This document shows positions 1 through 6,731 of a DNA stretch of 16,362 nt, piece after piece; position 1 is the first letter of the stretch, and each line of letters opens with the position of its first letter. The stretch is from DASPUI01 sp035622995 (GTDB taxonomy: Bacteria; Verrucomicrobiota; Verrucomicrobiia; Chthoniobacterales; UBA10450). The stretch is taken from the NCBI GenBank assembly GCA_035622995.1, contig DASPUI010000084.1, forward strand, positions 1 through 16,362, written 5' to 3'. Made by a program: the position numbers and the translations under genes. Under the pieces are notes generated by a model. That model was not told the origin of the DNA. It saw only the letters and a program-made list of their open reading frames with translations, and searched no databases.

Positions 1-198
1 GATTTCAACCGCGTTACCGACGTGATCGGCATGACCGTGCGTTAACAGGATAAAATCGACGTGCTTCAGGTTTTCCAGATCGTTCTTGCCGTTTGGATTC
101 TTCGGATTCGTCAACCAGGGATCAATCATGAGCACATTGCCCCGAGGAGTAACGATTTTGAATGAAGACTGTCCATACCAGGTGATTTGCGTGGCCAT
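1..198 (-). CDS. Metallo-beta-lactamase-fold metal-dependent hydrolase, UPF0173 type (3' part beyond window)
   Basis: Only the first 66 residues are present; the gene reads leftward and runs off position 1. The peptide begins MATQITWYGQSSFKI, has a DPWLTNP segment at residues 26-32 and then the metal-binding motif THGHADHVGN at 53-62 (the HxHxDH signature of the metallo-beta-lactamase fold). This N-terminal pattern matches the UPF0173/YtkL-like family, in which a strand-rich start and 'DPxLxxNP' precede the zinc motif after about 55 residues. The physiological substrate of that family is not established. The ATG at 196-198 is chosen because it gives the family-typical short N-terminus. The next gene starts divergently about 60 nt away, so the two probably share a short promoter region. 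Family call is firm, function only general. Confidence 0.85.
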   Translation of the reverse strand, partial: MATQITWYGQSSFKIVTPRGNVLMIDPWLTNPKNPNGKNDLENLKHVDFILLTHGHADHVGNAVEI

Positions 199-258
199 GT
201 CTTTCATCAAAGGTCAAAACGTGCTTGCGGGCAAGGTTGCGCTTGCCAAGATCGAGGG

Positions 259-894
259 ATGGCTCACGAAGCAGCGCATCGTCATATTTCGGCGATTGAC
301 CCGCGCCTGGCTGAACTGATCGAACGCTCGCGGCGTTACGAAATTGCTCCGTCGCCTGCGGTCCGCCCATTTGACGCGCTGGCCGAATCGATCGCCTATC
401 AACAACTCAATGGGAAAGCGGCGGCCACCATTTGGGGTCGGGTCCGTGCGCTCTTTCCAAAGAAAAGATTTCTCGATCCCAAACTCGTGCTCAAAACGCC
501 GGACCGAAAACTACGGGCCGCGGGTTTGTCGCGCAGCAAGATTGCCGCGCTCAAAGATTTGGCTGCGAAAACGATTGATGGAACGGTCCCTTCGGCTCGC
601 GCGCTTGGGAGAATGACCGACGAAGAGATTATCGAACGCCTGATCACCGTGCGCGGCATTGGGCGCTGGACAGTTGAAATGCTTTTGCTTTTCGATCTCG
701 GCCGGCTCGATGTCTGGCCGGTGCACGATTACGGTGTCCGCAAAGGTTTTGCGAAAATTTTCGGCAAACGCAAACTCCCGACTCCAAAACAGCTAATGAA
801 ATTCGGGAAGAAATTCGAGCCATATCGTTCCATTGCCGCCTGGTATTGCTGGCGCGCTCTTGACGCGCCGGCGAAGAAAAATCGTTTCGATTAA
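259..894 (+). CDS. DNA-3-methyladenine glycosylase II type (HhH-GPD, AlkA-like)
   Basis: Base-excision repair enzyme that removes alkylated purines such as 3-methyladenine from DNA. The 211-residue product shows the HhH-GPD pattern: FDALAESIAYQQLNGKAA near residues 38-55, the helix-hairpin-helix VRGIGRWT at 131-138, and WPVHDYGVRKG, in which D157 aligns with the catalytic aspartate of AlkA. It is shorter than E. coli AlkA and lacks the extra N-terminal domain, as is common for this bacterial subfamily. I chose the ATG at 259. The frame stays open to a TTG at 187, but that would overlap the divergent hydrolase start and adds a low-complexity peptide. GAGGG sits directly before the ATG, closer than ideal for a ribosome site, so the start is moderately certain. 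Confidence 0.88.
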   Translation: MAHEAAHRHISAIDPRLAELIERSRRYEIAPSPAVRPFDALAESIAYQQLNGKAAATIWGRVRALFPKKRFLDPKLVLKTPDRKLRAAGLSRSKIAALKDLAAKTIDGTVPSARALGRMTDEEIIERLITVRGIGRWTVEMLLLFDLGRLDVWPVHDYGVRKGFAKIFGKRKLPTPKQLMKFGKKFEPYRSIAAWYCWRALDAPAKKNRFD

Positions 895-938
895 AGTTCT
901 GCGGGCACCTGTCTCAAACGCCGGACGAGCAGGCACTG

Positions 939-954
939 GCAGAAGCACCTCTGC
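939..954 (+). other. Short hairpin downstream of the glycosylase gene
   Basis: GCAGA (939-943) and TCTGC (950-954) form a 5-bp stem with a 6-nt loop, 45 nt after the stop codon at 894. No T-run follows directly, so it is at best a weak terminator. It sits just before the candidate promoter of the next gene. Confidence 0.25.
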
Positions 955-956
955 AA

Positions 957-985
957 TTGACTTTGTTAATGGAGCTACCTAAAAC
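957..985 (+). promoter_or_regulatory. Candidate sigma-70-like promoter for the GYF/Yip1 gene
   Basis: TTGACT at 957-962 (5 of 6 to TTGACA) and TAAAAC at 980-985 (4 of 6 to TATAAT) are separated by exactly 17 nt. Transcription would be expected to begin around 991-993, immediately at the ATG at 994, which would make the mRNA leaderless. A GGAG at 971-974 lies too far from either ATG (994 or 1000) for good ribosome binding. This is a by-eye match only. Confidence 0.4.
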
Positions 986-993
986 GGCTCATT

Positions 994-1881
994 ATGGCGA
1001 TGATCCACGTGAATCGGGGCGCAACGAGTCTGGGCGTATTTCCTGAAGAGCAGGTTCGCGAAGGTCTTCGCAGCGGGCGGTTTTTCTCCAGCGACCTCGG
1101 CTGGCGCGAAGGAATGGCGAGCTGGCAACAGCTTTCGGAGTTTGCGGAATTCGCCGGCGAAACCAGTGCGGCCGCGGCGGCAGCCCCGCCGCCGCAACAG
1201 ACTGCTCCAATCTCGCCGAGTGCACCCGTCTCACCATCGACAGGCGGGGCGCCTCGCAGCGGATTGCCGTGGGATGAACGTGGTACGAAAGGATTTTTTT
1301 CGGCATTTATCGAGACGCTGCAACTGGTTCTGACGAAGCCGGGCGAAGCTTTCGCGTCAATGAAGCGAGAGGGTGGTTTCGGAGAGCCGATCATTTATGC
1401 CTTGGTTGGCGGATGCGTGGGCGGTGCCGTTTCTTTTCTCTTTTCGCTTGGTTTTCAGTCGATGGGGTTTTTTGCCGACCGACGAAATGCGTTTGCGGCC
1501 ATGGCAGGTATGGGAGTCGGGTCGGTGATGTTTCTTATCCTTCTTCCGTTGATGATCGTCATCGGATTATTCATCGGCGCCGCTATCGTTCACCTTTGTT
1601 TGATGATTGTTGGCGGGGCAAAGCATTCTTTCGAGACTACGTTCCGGGTGGTCGCTTTTTCTCAAGGTTCGACTGGCCCGCTCCAGATGATTCCCCTGTG
1701 TGGCGGAGTTGTCGCGTGCGTTTGGGCCCTGGTTCTCTACTGCGTTGGATTGGCGCGAGCACACGAGACAGATACTGGCCGGGCCGTCCTTGCGGTCTTG
1801 TGTCCGGTTATTGTTTGCTGCGGTTTCGCGATGCTGGCAGCTCTGTCAATACCTGCACTTCTTCACACGCGAACTCACTAA
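994..1881 (+). CDS. GYF_2 (DUF4339) - Yip1-domain membrane protein
   Basis: Protein of 295 residues. Residues 1-50 form a GYF_2/DUF4339 module (MIHVNRGATSLGVF..., G-rich turn, then a WREGMASWQ segment), a small domain thought to mediate protein interaction. An Ala/Pro/Gln-rich linker covers about 55-95. The rest is a polytopic Yip1-like domain: hydrophobic segments at about 133-153, 173-206 (probably two helices), 235-254 and 265-288, with the family-like stretch HSFETTFRVVAFSQGS at 211-226. GYF_2 fused to Yip1 or RDD membrane domains is common in Verrucomicrobiota and Planctomycetota; the function is unknown. The next gene (DUF2752) starts 7 nt after its stop, so they are likely co-transcribed. 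An alternative start is the ATG at 1000. Confidence 0.85.
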   Translation: MAMIHVNRGATSLGVFPEEQVREGLRSGRFFSSDLGWREGMASWQQLSEFAEFAGETSAAAAAAPPPQQTAPISPSAPVSPSTGGAPRSGLPWDERGTKGFFSAFIETLQLVLTKPGEAFASMKREGGFGEPIIYALVGGCVGGAVSFLFSLGFQSMGFFADRRNAFAAMAGMGVGSVMFLILLPLMIVIGLFIGAAIVHLCLMIVGGAKHSFETTFRVVAFSQGSTGPLQMIPLCGGVVACVWALVLYCVGLARAHETDTGRAVLAVLCPVIVCCGFAMLAALSIPALLHTRTH

Positions 1882-1888
1882 TCGACCA

Positions 1889-2311
1889 ATGCGATTTGTG
1901 CGTCGCAATCTCGTGCCGGGCGAGCTCGATTACGAGCTCGTCTGGCTTGGCGTTTCTCTCGGTTCGTTAGGCTTCGCAGCCCTGTGGCTCGCGTTCGGTC
2001 TGCCCTGGCCGCGCTGTCTGTTTCACGATCTGACCGGTTTGCCCTGCCTGACTTGCGGGGCGACCAGATCTGCGATCGCATTTTTCCACGGAAAATTCTT
2101 AATGGCGCTCAAATGGAATCCACTGATCTTTGGAACGCTGTGCGGGCTGTCGGTCTTCAATGTCTATGCCCTTGCCGCGTTGGTTTTCCACGCACCGCGT
2201 TTGCGAATTCATCGCTTCACAATTACCGAAAAACTTTGTCTTCGGGCCGCGGTTGTCACGCTTCTGCTCGCAAATTGGATTTATTTGCTAATCAATTGGC
2301 GGGCCTATTAG
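1889..2311 (+). CDS. DUF2752 small membrane protein
   Basis: Protein of 140 residues with the diagnostic DUF2752 motif: C43-LFHDLTGLPC-LTC-GATR, followed by a helix and the NP pair at 77-78. Cysteines C43, C53 and C56 are the conserved ones. Hydrophobic segments lie at about 17-39, 76-102 and 117-136. The role of the family is unknown; the CxxC-like arrangement suggests metal binding or redox chemistry, but this is inference. The frame is open further upstream inside the previous gene (to 1700), but the ATG at 1889, 7 nt after that gene's stop, gives the usual family length. DUF2752 beside GYF_2/Yip1 or RDD proteins is a recurrent pairing in related genomes, as I recall. Confidence 0.85.
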   Translation: MRFVRRNLVPGELDYELVWLGVSLGSLGFAALWLAFGLPWPRCLFHDLTGLPCLTCGATRSAIAFFHGKFLMALKWNPLIFGTLCGLSVFNVYALAALVFHAPRLRIHRFTITEKLCLRAAVVTLLLANWIYLLINWRAY

Positions 2312-2378
2312 TCTCAGACGCAACGCTGCGATGACCCTGATTCCGTCGATCCAGCCGCGGCTTTTGGAAATCGGTGTC

Positions 2379-2396
2379 GATCTGTGTTGATCTGTG
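2379..2396 (+). repeat. Tandem GATCTGTG pair ahead of the epimerase gene
   Basis: GATCTGTG occurs at 2379-2386 and again at 2389-2396, a 10-nt period (one helical turn), ending 17 nt before the epimerase ATG. It could be a paired protein-binding site or a copy of a dispersed short repeat. See the matching finding. Confidence 0.45.
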
Positions 2397-2413
2397 GCTA
2401 ACCTTACCAGGCA

Positions 2414-3367
2414 ATGAGAATTCTCGTTACCGGCGGCGCCGGATTCATCGGGTCGCATCTGGTGGAAAAGTTGCTTGGGCTCGGCCACCAGGTTGCGATT
2501 CTCGATGATTTTAACGATTTCTACGATCCGCAAATCAAGCGCGCGAATATCTCGAGAGTAGCCCGCGATGTGTCGCTTCATCATGCTGATCTCCGAGACA
2601 ATGCCGCGGTCCGCGATTTGTTTCGTCGCGAGAAATTTGAGATCATTGCGCATTTGGCGGCGCGGGCGGGGGTGCGTCCTTCGATTCAACACTCCCAGCT
2701 TTATTACGACACGAACGTAAGCGGCACGCTACATTTGCTCGAAGCCGCGCAGCTGACCGGGGTCGAACGATTCATCTTCGCGTCCAGCTCTTCCGTTTAC
2801 GGCGCATCGAAAAAAGTCCCCTTTTCAGAAGAGGAACATTTGACGCAAACCTTGAGTCCCTACGCCGCGACCAAGGTTGCCGGCGAGTTTCTCTGCTCCA
2901 CTTTTTCCCATCTTTACCAGATGCGGGTGGTCGCTTTACGTTACTTCACAGTTTATGGGCCGCGACAGAGACCCGATCTGGCGATCCATCAATTCACCCG
3001 AAAGATTTTTGCCGGCCGGCCAATTGATCAATTTGGCGACGGTGGCACCCGTCGGGATTACACTTTCATCGACGACATCATTCAGGGCACGATCGCGGCG
3101 TTGAAGTACGACGGCCCGTTGTTCGACATTTTCAATCTTGGAGAGAGCGAAACGATTCAGCTCAAAGACTTGATTAAGGCAATTGAGAACACGCTTGGGA
3201 AGAAAGCGAAAATCAACCAATTACCCGAACAGCCCGGAGACATGTCGCTCACTTGCGCCGATATCTCAAAAGCCCGCAAGCTGCTCGGCTATGATCCACA
3301 GACAAAGTTTCAAGAGGGATTACCGCGCTTCGCGGAGTGGTTTTTGAGGAGCATTGGCAGCAGTTGA
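2414..3367 (+). CDS. NAD-dependent nucleotide-sugar epimerase (UDP-glucuronate/UDP-glucose 4-epimerase type)
   Basis: Extended short-chain dehydrogenase of 317 residues that inverts C4 of a UDP-sugar through a 4-keto intermediate, supplying sugars for polysaccharides. Visible: NAD-binding GGAGFIG at 7-13, acidic D31-D32 ending the second strand, the FASSSSVYG strand with its catalytic serine around 122-130, catalytic Y150-x3-K154 in SPYAATK, and the substrate-loop motif LRYFTVYGPRQRPDLA at 175-190. The long 'FYDP' insert after the acidic pair and the YGPRQRPDLA motif favour the UDP-glucuronate 4-epimerase branch, but UDP-glucose 4-epimerase cannot be excluded. The ATG at 2414 gives the standard N-terminus. 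It appears to be a single-gene unit, with no sugar-transferase genes beside it. Confidence 0.87.
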   Translation: MRILVTGGAGFIGSHLVEKLLGLGHQVAILDDFNDFYDPQIKRANISRVARDVSLHHADLRDNAAVRDLFRREKFEIIAHLAARAGVRPSIQHSQLYYDTNVSGTLHLLEAAQLTGVERFIFASSSSVYGASKKVPFSEEEHLTQTLSPYAATKVAGEFLCSTFSHLYQMRVVALRYFTVYGPRQRPDLAIHQFTRKIFAGRPIDQFGDGGTRRDYTFIDDIIQGTIAALKYDGPLFDIFNLGESETIQLKDLIKAIENTLGKKAKINQLPEQPGDMSLTCADISKARKLLGYDPQTKFQEGLPRFAEWFLRSIGSS

Positions 3368-3716
3368 ACGCCGATAACTCCCTAACGGCTCTCGATTTCC
3401 TTTCACTTGCAATCGCTCCAAGGCAGCGCGATAATCCCCGCCAAGAGGTTGGGAATCAAATTCGATCCTCCGAACGTCTGCTTTCCACGATTCAAGTTTT
3501 TTATGTCGCGAGGTTATCCATCTTCGCTGCTTCGCTTGCTTAGGGTAATGGCTTGCAGTTCGAGGCGAATTTTTTCCGGCCCTGACGAGGCGGGGTTTCC
3601 GGTGGCGTCGCAGAGTGCTTGCAGTTTGCAAATCTTACAAGATTGGCGCGCCCAGGACCGTGCATCAACCGATGCGCTCCGCCCATTTAAACATCGACGA
3701 AATATTCCATATCAAC
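3368..3716. other. 349-nt stretch without a convincing gene
   Basis: No recognisable protein, tRNA or other RNA gene. The right end is presumably the leader of the RRM gene and holds a small inverted repeat, AATCTT-AC-AAGATT (3631-3644), close to a GGCGCGCC site. On the minus strand two frames are open with protein-like composition. One runs 3711-3514 and contains ALCDATGNPASSGPEKI, without a normal start codon. The other reaches down into the epimerase 3' end at 3320. They could be remnants of one decayed gene or chance; I found no family match. No strong terminator for the epimerase gene is visible. Confidence 0.5.
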
Positions 3717-4220
3717 ATGAACTCTCACTCATCCGGCAGACGTTCGCGCCATTCGCGCGGCGGCTCTCGACGACGGGGCGATCGCCGTCCGCGCTACAAT
3801 GCCGCGGTCGCGAAGCCCCAGAAAAAAACATTCTGGCAGCGTATCGCTGCATTTTTTGGAAACGGCCAGCCTAGCAAAAAACCGGCGATTCCTTCCCGCA
3901 ACGGTTCGCAACAGCAATCGCGGTCGGTCCGCAAACCTGAACCAGTTGAAGTAACTTCGCCGCGCCTCTACGTCGGCAACCTTTCTTTCGACGCGACCGA
4001 GAGCGATCTCTTCGAGCTCTTCAATGGCGTTGGCCACGTGCAGAACGCCGAGGTGGTTAGCTATCGGCACAACCAGCGCTCGAAAGGTTTCGCGTTTGTC
4101 CAAATGCAAACGATCGATGAAGCCAGGCGAGCGGTGGCCGAATTGCATGACAAGGAGTTTCTTGGCCGGAAGTTGGTCGTAAGCGGCGCCAAGTCGAGCG
4201 AACAGCAGCCGCGTTCGTAA
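3717..4220 (+). CDS. Single-RRM RNA-binding protein with basic N-terminal tail
   Basis: Protein of 167 residues. The first 30 residues are Arg/Ser/Gly-rich (SGRRSRHSRGGSRRRGDRRPR), followed by a basic linker. One RNA recognition motif spans about 83-156, with RNP2 LYVGNL at 84-89 and RNP1 KGFAFVQM at 123-130, both carrying the aromatic residues that stack on RNA bases. Bacterial RRM proteins of this size are common in Verrucomicrobiota and Cyanobacteria (Rbp type) and bind single-stranded RNA, sometimes in cold adaptation. The longer tail here is unusual compared with the roughly 90-residue minimal form. I chose the ATG at 3717. In-frame ATG 3672 and GTG 3615 are possible upstream starts, and no clear ribosome site decides between them. 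Two hairpins follow the stop. Confidence 0.85.
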   Translation: MNSHSSGRRSRHSRGGSRRRGDRRPRYNAAVAKPQKKTFWQRIAAFFGNGQPSKKPAIPSRNGSQQQSRSVRKPEPVEVTSPRLYVGNLSFDATESDLFELFNGVGHVQNAEVVSYRHNQRSKGFAFVQMQTIDEARRAVAELHDKEFLGRKLVVSGAKSSEQQPRS

Positions 4221-4225
4221 GATCG

Positions 4226-4243
4226 ATCCGTCTACGGACGGAT
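4226..4243 (+). other. Perfect hairpin just after the RRM gene
   Basis: ATCCGTC (4226-4232) and GACGGAT (4237-4243) form a 7-bp perfect stem with a TACG tetraloop, 5 nt after the stop codon. Only two T residues follow, so it is more likely an RNA 3'-end stabilising hairpin or part of a compound terminator than a full terminator. Confidence 0.5.
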
Positions 4244-4264
4244 TTGCCGTGGCGAAGGATCTTC

Positions 4265-4309
4265 ATCGGGAGACGTGAAGCGAAAGCGCGCGTCTCCCGA
4301 TTTAATTAA
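4265..4309 (+). terminator. Rho-independent terminator-like hairpin between the RRM gene and miaA
   Basis: ATCGGGAGACG (4265-4275) pairs perfectly with CGTCTCCCGAT (4291-4301), an 11-bp stem. The 15-nt loop itself contains GC-GAAA-GC, a GNRA-capped mini-stem. The 3' side runs into TTTAATTAAT. Position 45 nt after the RRM stop fits a terminator. It also argues against a miaA start at the in-frame GTG at 4275, which would lie inside the stem. Alternatively it could act as an attenuator in a miaA leader. Confidence 0.65.
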
Positions 4310-4355
4310 TGGCGTTTCTTTCTCTGTCCGAGCCGGACTGGGGCATGCGCTTGAC

Positions 4356-5279
4356 ATGACGGAACTGAATGGCGTCTTTTTCATCGTCGGTCCAACTGCG
4401 ACCGGCAAATCGGAGATCGCGGCCGACGTCGCACATGATTTTGACGGCGAGATTATCAGCGCAGATGCATTTCAAATATATCGCGGTTTGGATCTGCTGA
4501 GCGCAAAGCCTGCCGCCGCGACCCAGACGAAAGCGTTGCATCATCTGATGGGCGTTACGCCAGTCTCGGACGAGATGAACGCGGAAAAGTTTCGGCGGCT
4601 GGCCGTAAATGCGATTTCCGAGGTTCGGTCGCGCGAAAAGCTGGCGCTGGTTGTAGGTGGGAGCGGCCTTTACGTGAAGGCGCTAACTCATGGCCTAACG
4701 AATCTTCCGGCACGCGATCCAGAACTTCGCGCACGGTTGAACGACCTGTCGCTCGACCAGTTGCGCGAAAAACTTGCCCGACTTGACCTCGAAGCCGCGA
4801 ACAAGGTCGACCCAAAGAACAGGCGACGGCTGGTGCGCGCGATCGAAATTTGTTTGCTCAGCGGAAAGCCTTTTTCCACGCATCGACGCGAACCGGAAAA
4901 AAAGTCAGTTGGCGCAATGCAGGGCGTTTTTGTTTTTCGCGACCGCGAAGAGCTTTATCAGCGAATCAATCGCAGAGTGGAGGAACTTTTCGAACTCGGC
5001 GTGATCGAAGAAGTGCAATCGGCCGGTCCGATGAGCGTGACGGCGTCGCAGATGATCGGTTTAGCGGAAATCCGACAATTGATCGCCAACAAGATTTCGA
5101 GGCGGCAATGCATCGCGGCGATTCAGCAGGCGACCCGGCGTTACGCCAAAAGGCAGTTGACCTGGTTTCGGCATCAAACTAATTTTCAACCGCTGAACTT
5201 ATCGCTTCTCACTCACCAGGAAGCCGTGGAATGGATTTCGCAGAGGGCGCGCCTCGCCTTCGCGCAAGGGAATGATTGA
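4356..5279 (+). CDS. miaA: tRNA dimethylallyltransferase MiaA
   Basis: Transfers a dimethylallyl group to N6 of A37 in tRNAs that read codons starting with U. The 307-residue product has the P-loop GPTATGKS at 12-19, the ISADAFQIYRG segment at 34-44 with the general-base aspartate D37, GGSGLYVKAL at 101-110, NRRRLVRAIEI at 155-165, and the RRYAKRQLTWFR signature at 261-272. Length is typical. Two usually conserved spots differ: DSMQ reads DAFQ, and the AIGYKE-like motif reads MIGLAEI. The ATG at 4356 gives the family N-terminus; the open frame continues to a GTG at 4275 within the preceding hairpin, which I reject. The last 8 nt overlap hflX, indicating translational coupling. Confidence 0.95.
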   Translation: MTELNGVFFIVGPTATGKSEIAADVAHDFDGEIISADAFQIYRGLDLLSAKPAAATQTKALHHLMGVTPVSDEMNAEKFRRLAVNAISEVRSREKLALVVGGSGLYVKALTHGLTNLPARDPELRARLNDLSLDQLREKLARLDLEAANKVDPKNRRRLVRAIEICLLSGKPFSTHRREPEKKSVGAMQGVFVFRDREELYQRINRRVEELFELGVIEEVQSAGPMSVTASQMIGLAEIRQLIANKISRRQCIAAIQQATRRYAKRQLTWFRHQTNFQPLNLSLLTHQEAVEWISQRARLAFAQGND

Positions 5280-6546
5280 AACTCGTCCGAAAAAAACACA
5301 CGAGCGGGCACTTCTAATCGGGCTGGAGAAGGACGGCGTCTCGAAGTGGGACTTGCGCGATTCGCTCGAAGAACTGGCCGAGTTGGCAAATTCGGCCGGT
5401 GCCGAAGTGGTCGATACCGTCACCCAGAAATTGCAGAAGCCGACCGCGCCTTATTACATCGGCAAAGGAAAAGCGGAATCAATCAAGGATTCATTTCAGG
5501 ACCGAGAAGTGACCTCGGTCATTTTCGATGACGAGCTTTCGCCGGCCCAGGGTCGCAACCTGGAAAATTTACTCGCGCGGAAAGTGCTTGATCGCACGCA
5601 GCTGATTCTGGACATCTTCGCGCAGCGCGCACGCAGCCGCGAAGGCCGGTTGCAAATCGAGCTGGCGCAGCTGCAATATCTTTTGCCGCGCCTGACGAGA
5701 ATGTGGCACCACCTTTCTCGCCAGACTGGCGGAATCGGAACACGCGGCCCGGGTGAAACGCAACTGGAAGTGGACCGTCGCCGGGTACAGGAGCGGATTG
5801 CACGACTGGAGCGTGAGCTGGAATCAGTCCGCAAAACGCGCGCGGTGCAAAGGCAGGGACGCAAACGCCATCAATGGCCGGTGGCTTCAGTCATCGGTTA
5901 CACGAATGCCGGCAAATCAACCTTATTAAATTTGCTGACCGGGTCGGATCTGGTTGCCGAAGACCGATTGTTTGCCACTCTGGACCCGACCACTCGCAGT
6001 TTCGTTTTGCCTAACAAACAGCGCCTGCTCCTCACCGATACGGTGGGATTTTTGCGCAAGCTGCCACATACCCTGATCGAATCGTTCAAAGCGACTTTGG
6101 AAGAAGTAAGTGAGGCTGATCTGCTCATTCACGTAGTCGATCTCAGCCATCCGCGGGTAGACGAACAGATGGAAGCGGTCGAAGCCGTGATCAAGGAACT
6201 GGATGCGTTTGGCAAACAGACGGTGATCGTTTTTAACAAGATCGACAACTTGCAGGGTCGCGAGCTGGTTGAGAGCTACAGAAAGCGTTTCCCCGGTAGC
6301 CTGGCGATTTCAGCGCGAACCGGCGAAGGCATGAACAATTTGGTGCAGGCTTTGCAGGACGCGCTCAGCGCATGGCGATTGCGTTCCCGTTTTCGCATCC
6401 CGGCAAAGGAATCGGCCCTGATCGCCGAAATTCATCGCGTTGGTCACGTCCTCGAATTGAAATACGAAGGTGACGGCGCGTTAATCGTCGCCCACCTCCC
6501 CCCGGATCTCGCCCAAAAACTCGAACGCTATACGGCGGAAGACTGA
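5272..6546 (+). CDS. hflX: GTPase HflX
   Basis: Ribosome-binding translational GTPase, known in E. coli to split stalled 70S ribosomes after heat stress. The 424-residue product has the HflX N-domain with the YYIGKGKAE segment (61-69), the family signature GGIGTRGPGETQLE (153-166) before a long helix, and a G domain with G1 GYTNAGKS (209-216), G2 around TLDPTT (236-241), G3 DTVGF (256-260), G4 NKID (322-325) and G5 SAR (347-349). It starts inside the end of miaA (ATG at 5272, 8-nt overlap), so its translation probably depends on miaA. In Proteobacteria hfq lies between these genes; here no reading frame separates them. Confidence 0.96.
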   Translation: MIETRPKKTHERALLIGLEKDGVSKWDLRDSLEELAELANSAGAEVVDTVTQKLQKPTAPYYIGKGKAESIKDSFQDREVTSVIFDDELSPAQGRNLENLLARKVLDRTQLILDIFAQRARSREGRLQIELAQLQYLLPRLTRMWHHLSRQTGGIGTRGPGETQLEVDRRRVQERIARLERELESVRKTRAVQRQGRKRHQWPVASVIGYTNAGKSTLLNLLTGSDLVAEDRLFATLDPTTRSFVLPNKQRLLLTDTVGFLRKLPHTLIESFKATLEEVSEADLLIHVVDLSHPRVDEQMEAVEAVIKELDAFGKQTVIVFNKIDNLQGRELVESYRKRFPGSLAISARTGEGMNNLVQALQDALSAWRLRSRFRIPAKESALIAEIHRVGHVLELKYEGDGALIVAHLPPDLAQKLERYTAED

Positions 6547-6696
6547 TCGGCCAGATCTCGGACGGACGCTTCCATAGTTTGAGCGGTCTGCGACCACGAA
6601 CGCTGATTGTTTGAGTTTGAAAGAAAACCTTGCCGTCGATTTCACATCGCTTCGGGCGGCGGTCGATCTCTTGCTTATCCAGGGTGATTGGTTGCA

Positions 6697-6725
6697 TTGA
6701 ATCCAGAACAAGCTTCGCGAATAAT
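6697..6725 (+). promoter_or_regulatory. Candidate promoter for nth, possibly giving a leaderless mRNA
   Basis: TTGAAT at 6697-6702 (4 of 6 to TTGACA) and AATAAT at 6720-6725 (5 of 6 to TATAAT) are 17 nt apart. A transcript would begin at about 6731-6732, the A of the nth ATG. No ribosome-binding sequence lies at a normal distance. By-eye match only. Confidence 0.4.
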
Positions 6726-6731
6726 GCAGGT

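Noticed and set aside
975..1394. 139-codon frame antisense to the GYF/Yip1 gene
   Set aside because: Composition follows from the Ala/Pro linker of the sense gene; no start signal or family features.
1700..1888. Upstream extension of the DUF2752 frame
   Set aside because: It lies wholly inside the GYF/Yip1 gene in another frame and the extra peptide is not membrane-like; the family starts near 1889.
3368..3716. tRNA or riboswitch in the gap before the RRM gene
   Set aside because: No cloverleaf, no T-loop GGTTCRANNCC followed by a matching acceptor stem, and no known riboswitch core seen by eye.
3407..3874. 155-codon plus-strand frame across the gap and into the RRM gene
   Set aside because: It overlaps the well-supported RRM frame and its peptide has no recognisable features.
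4275..4355. N-terminal extension of miaA from a GTG at 4275
   Set aside because: The GTG lies inside an 11-bp terminator-like stem, and the family N-terminus matches the ATG at 4356.
4351..4356. Perfect TTGACA overlapping the miaA start
   Set aside because: A promoter here would begin transcription inside miaA; no suitable -10 or gene follows.
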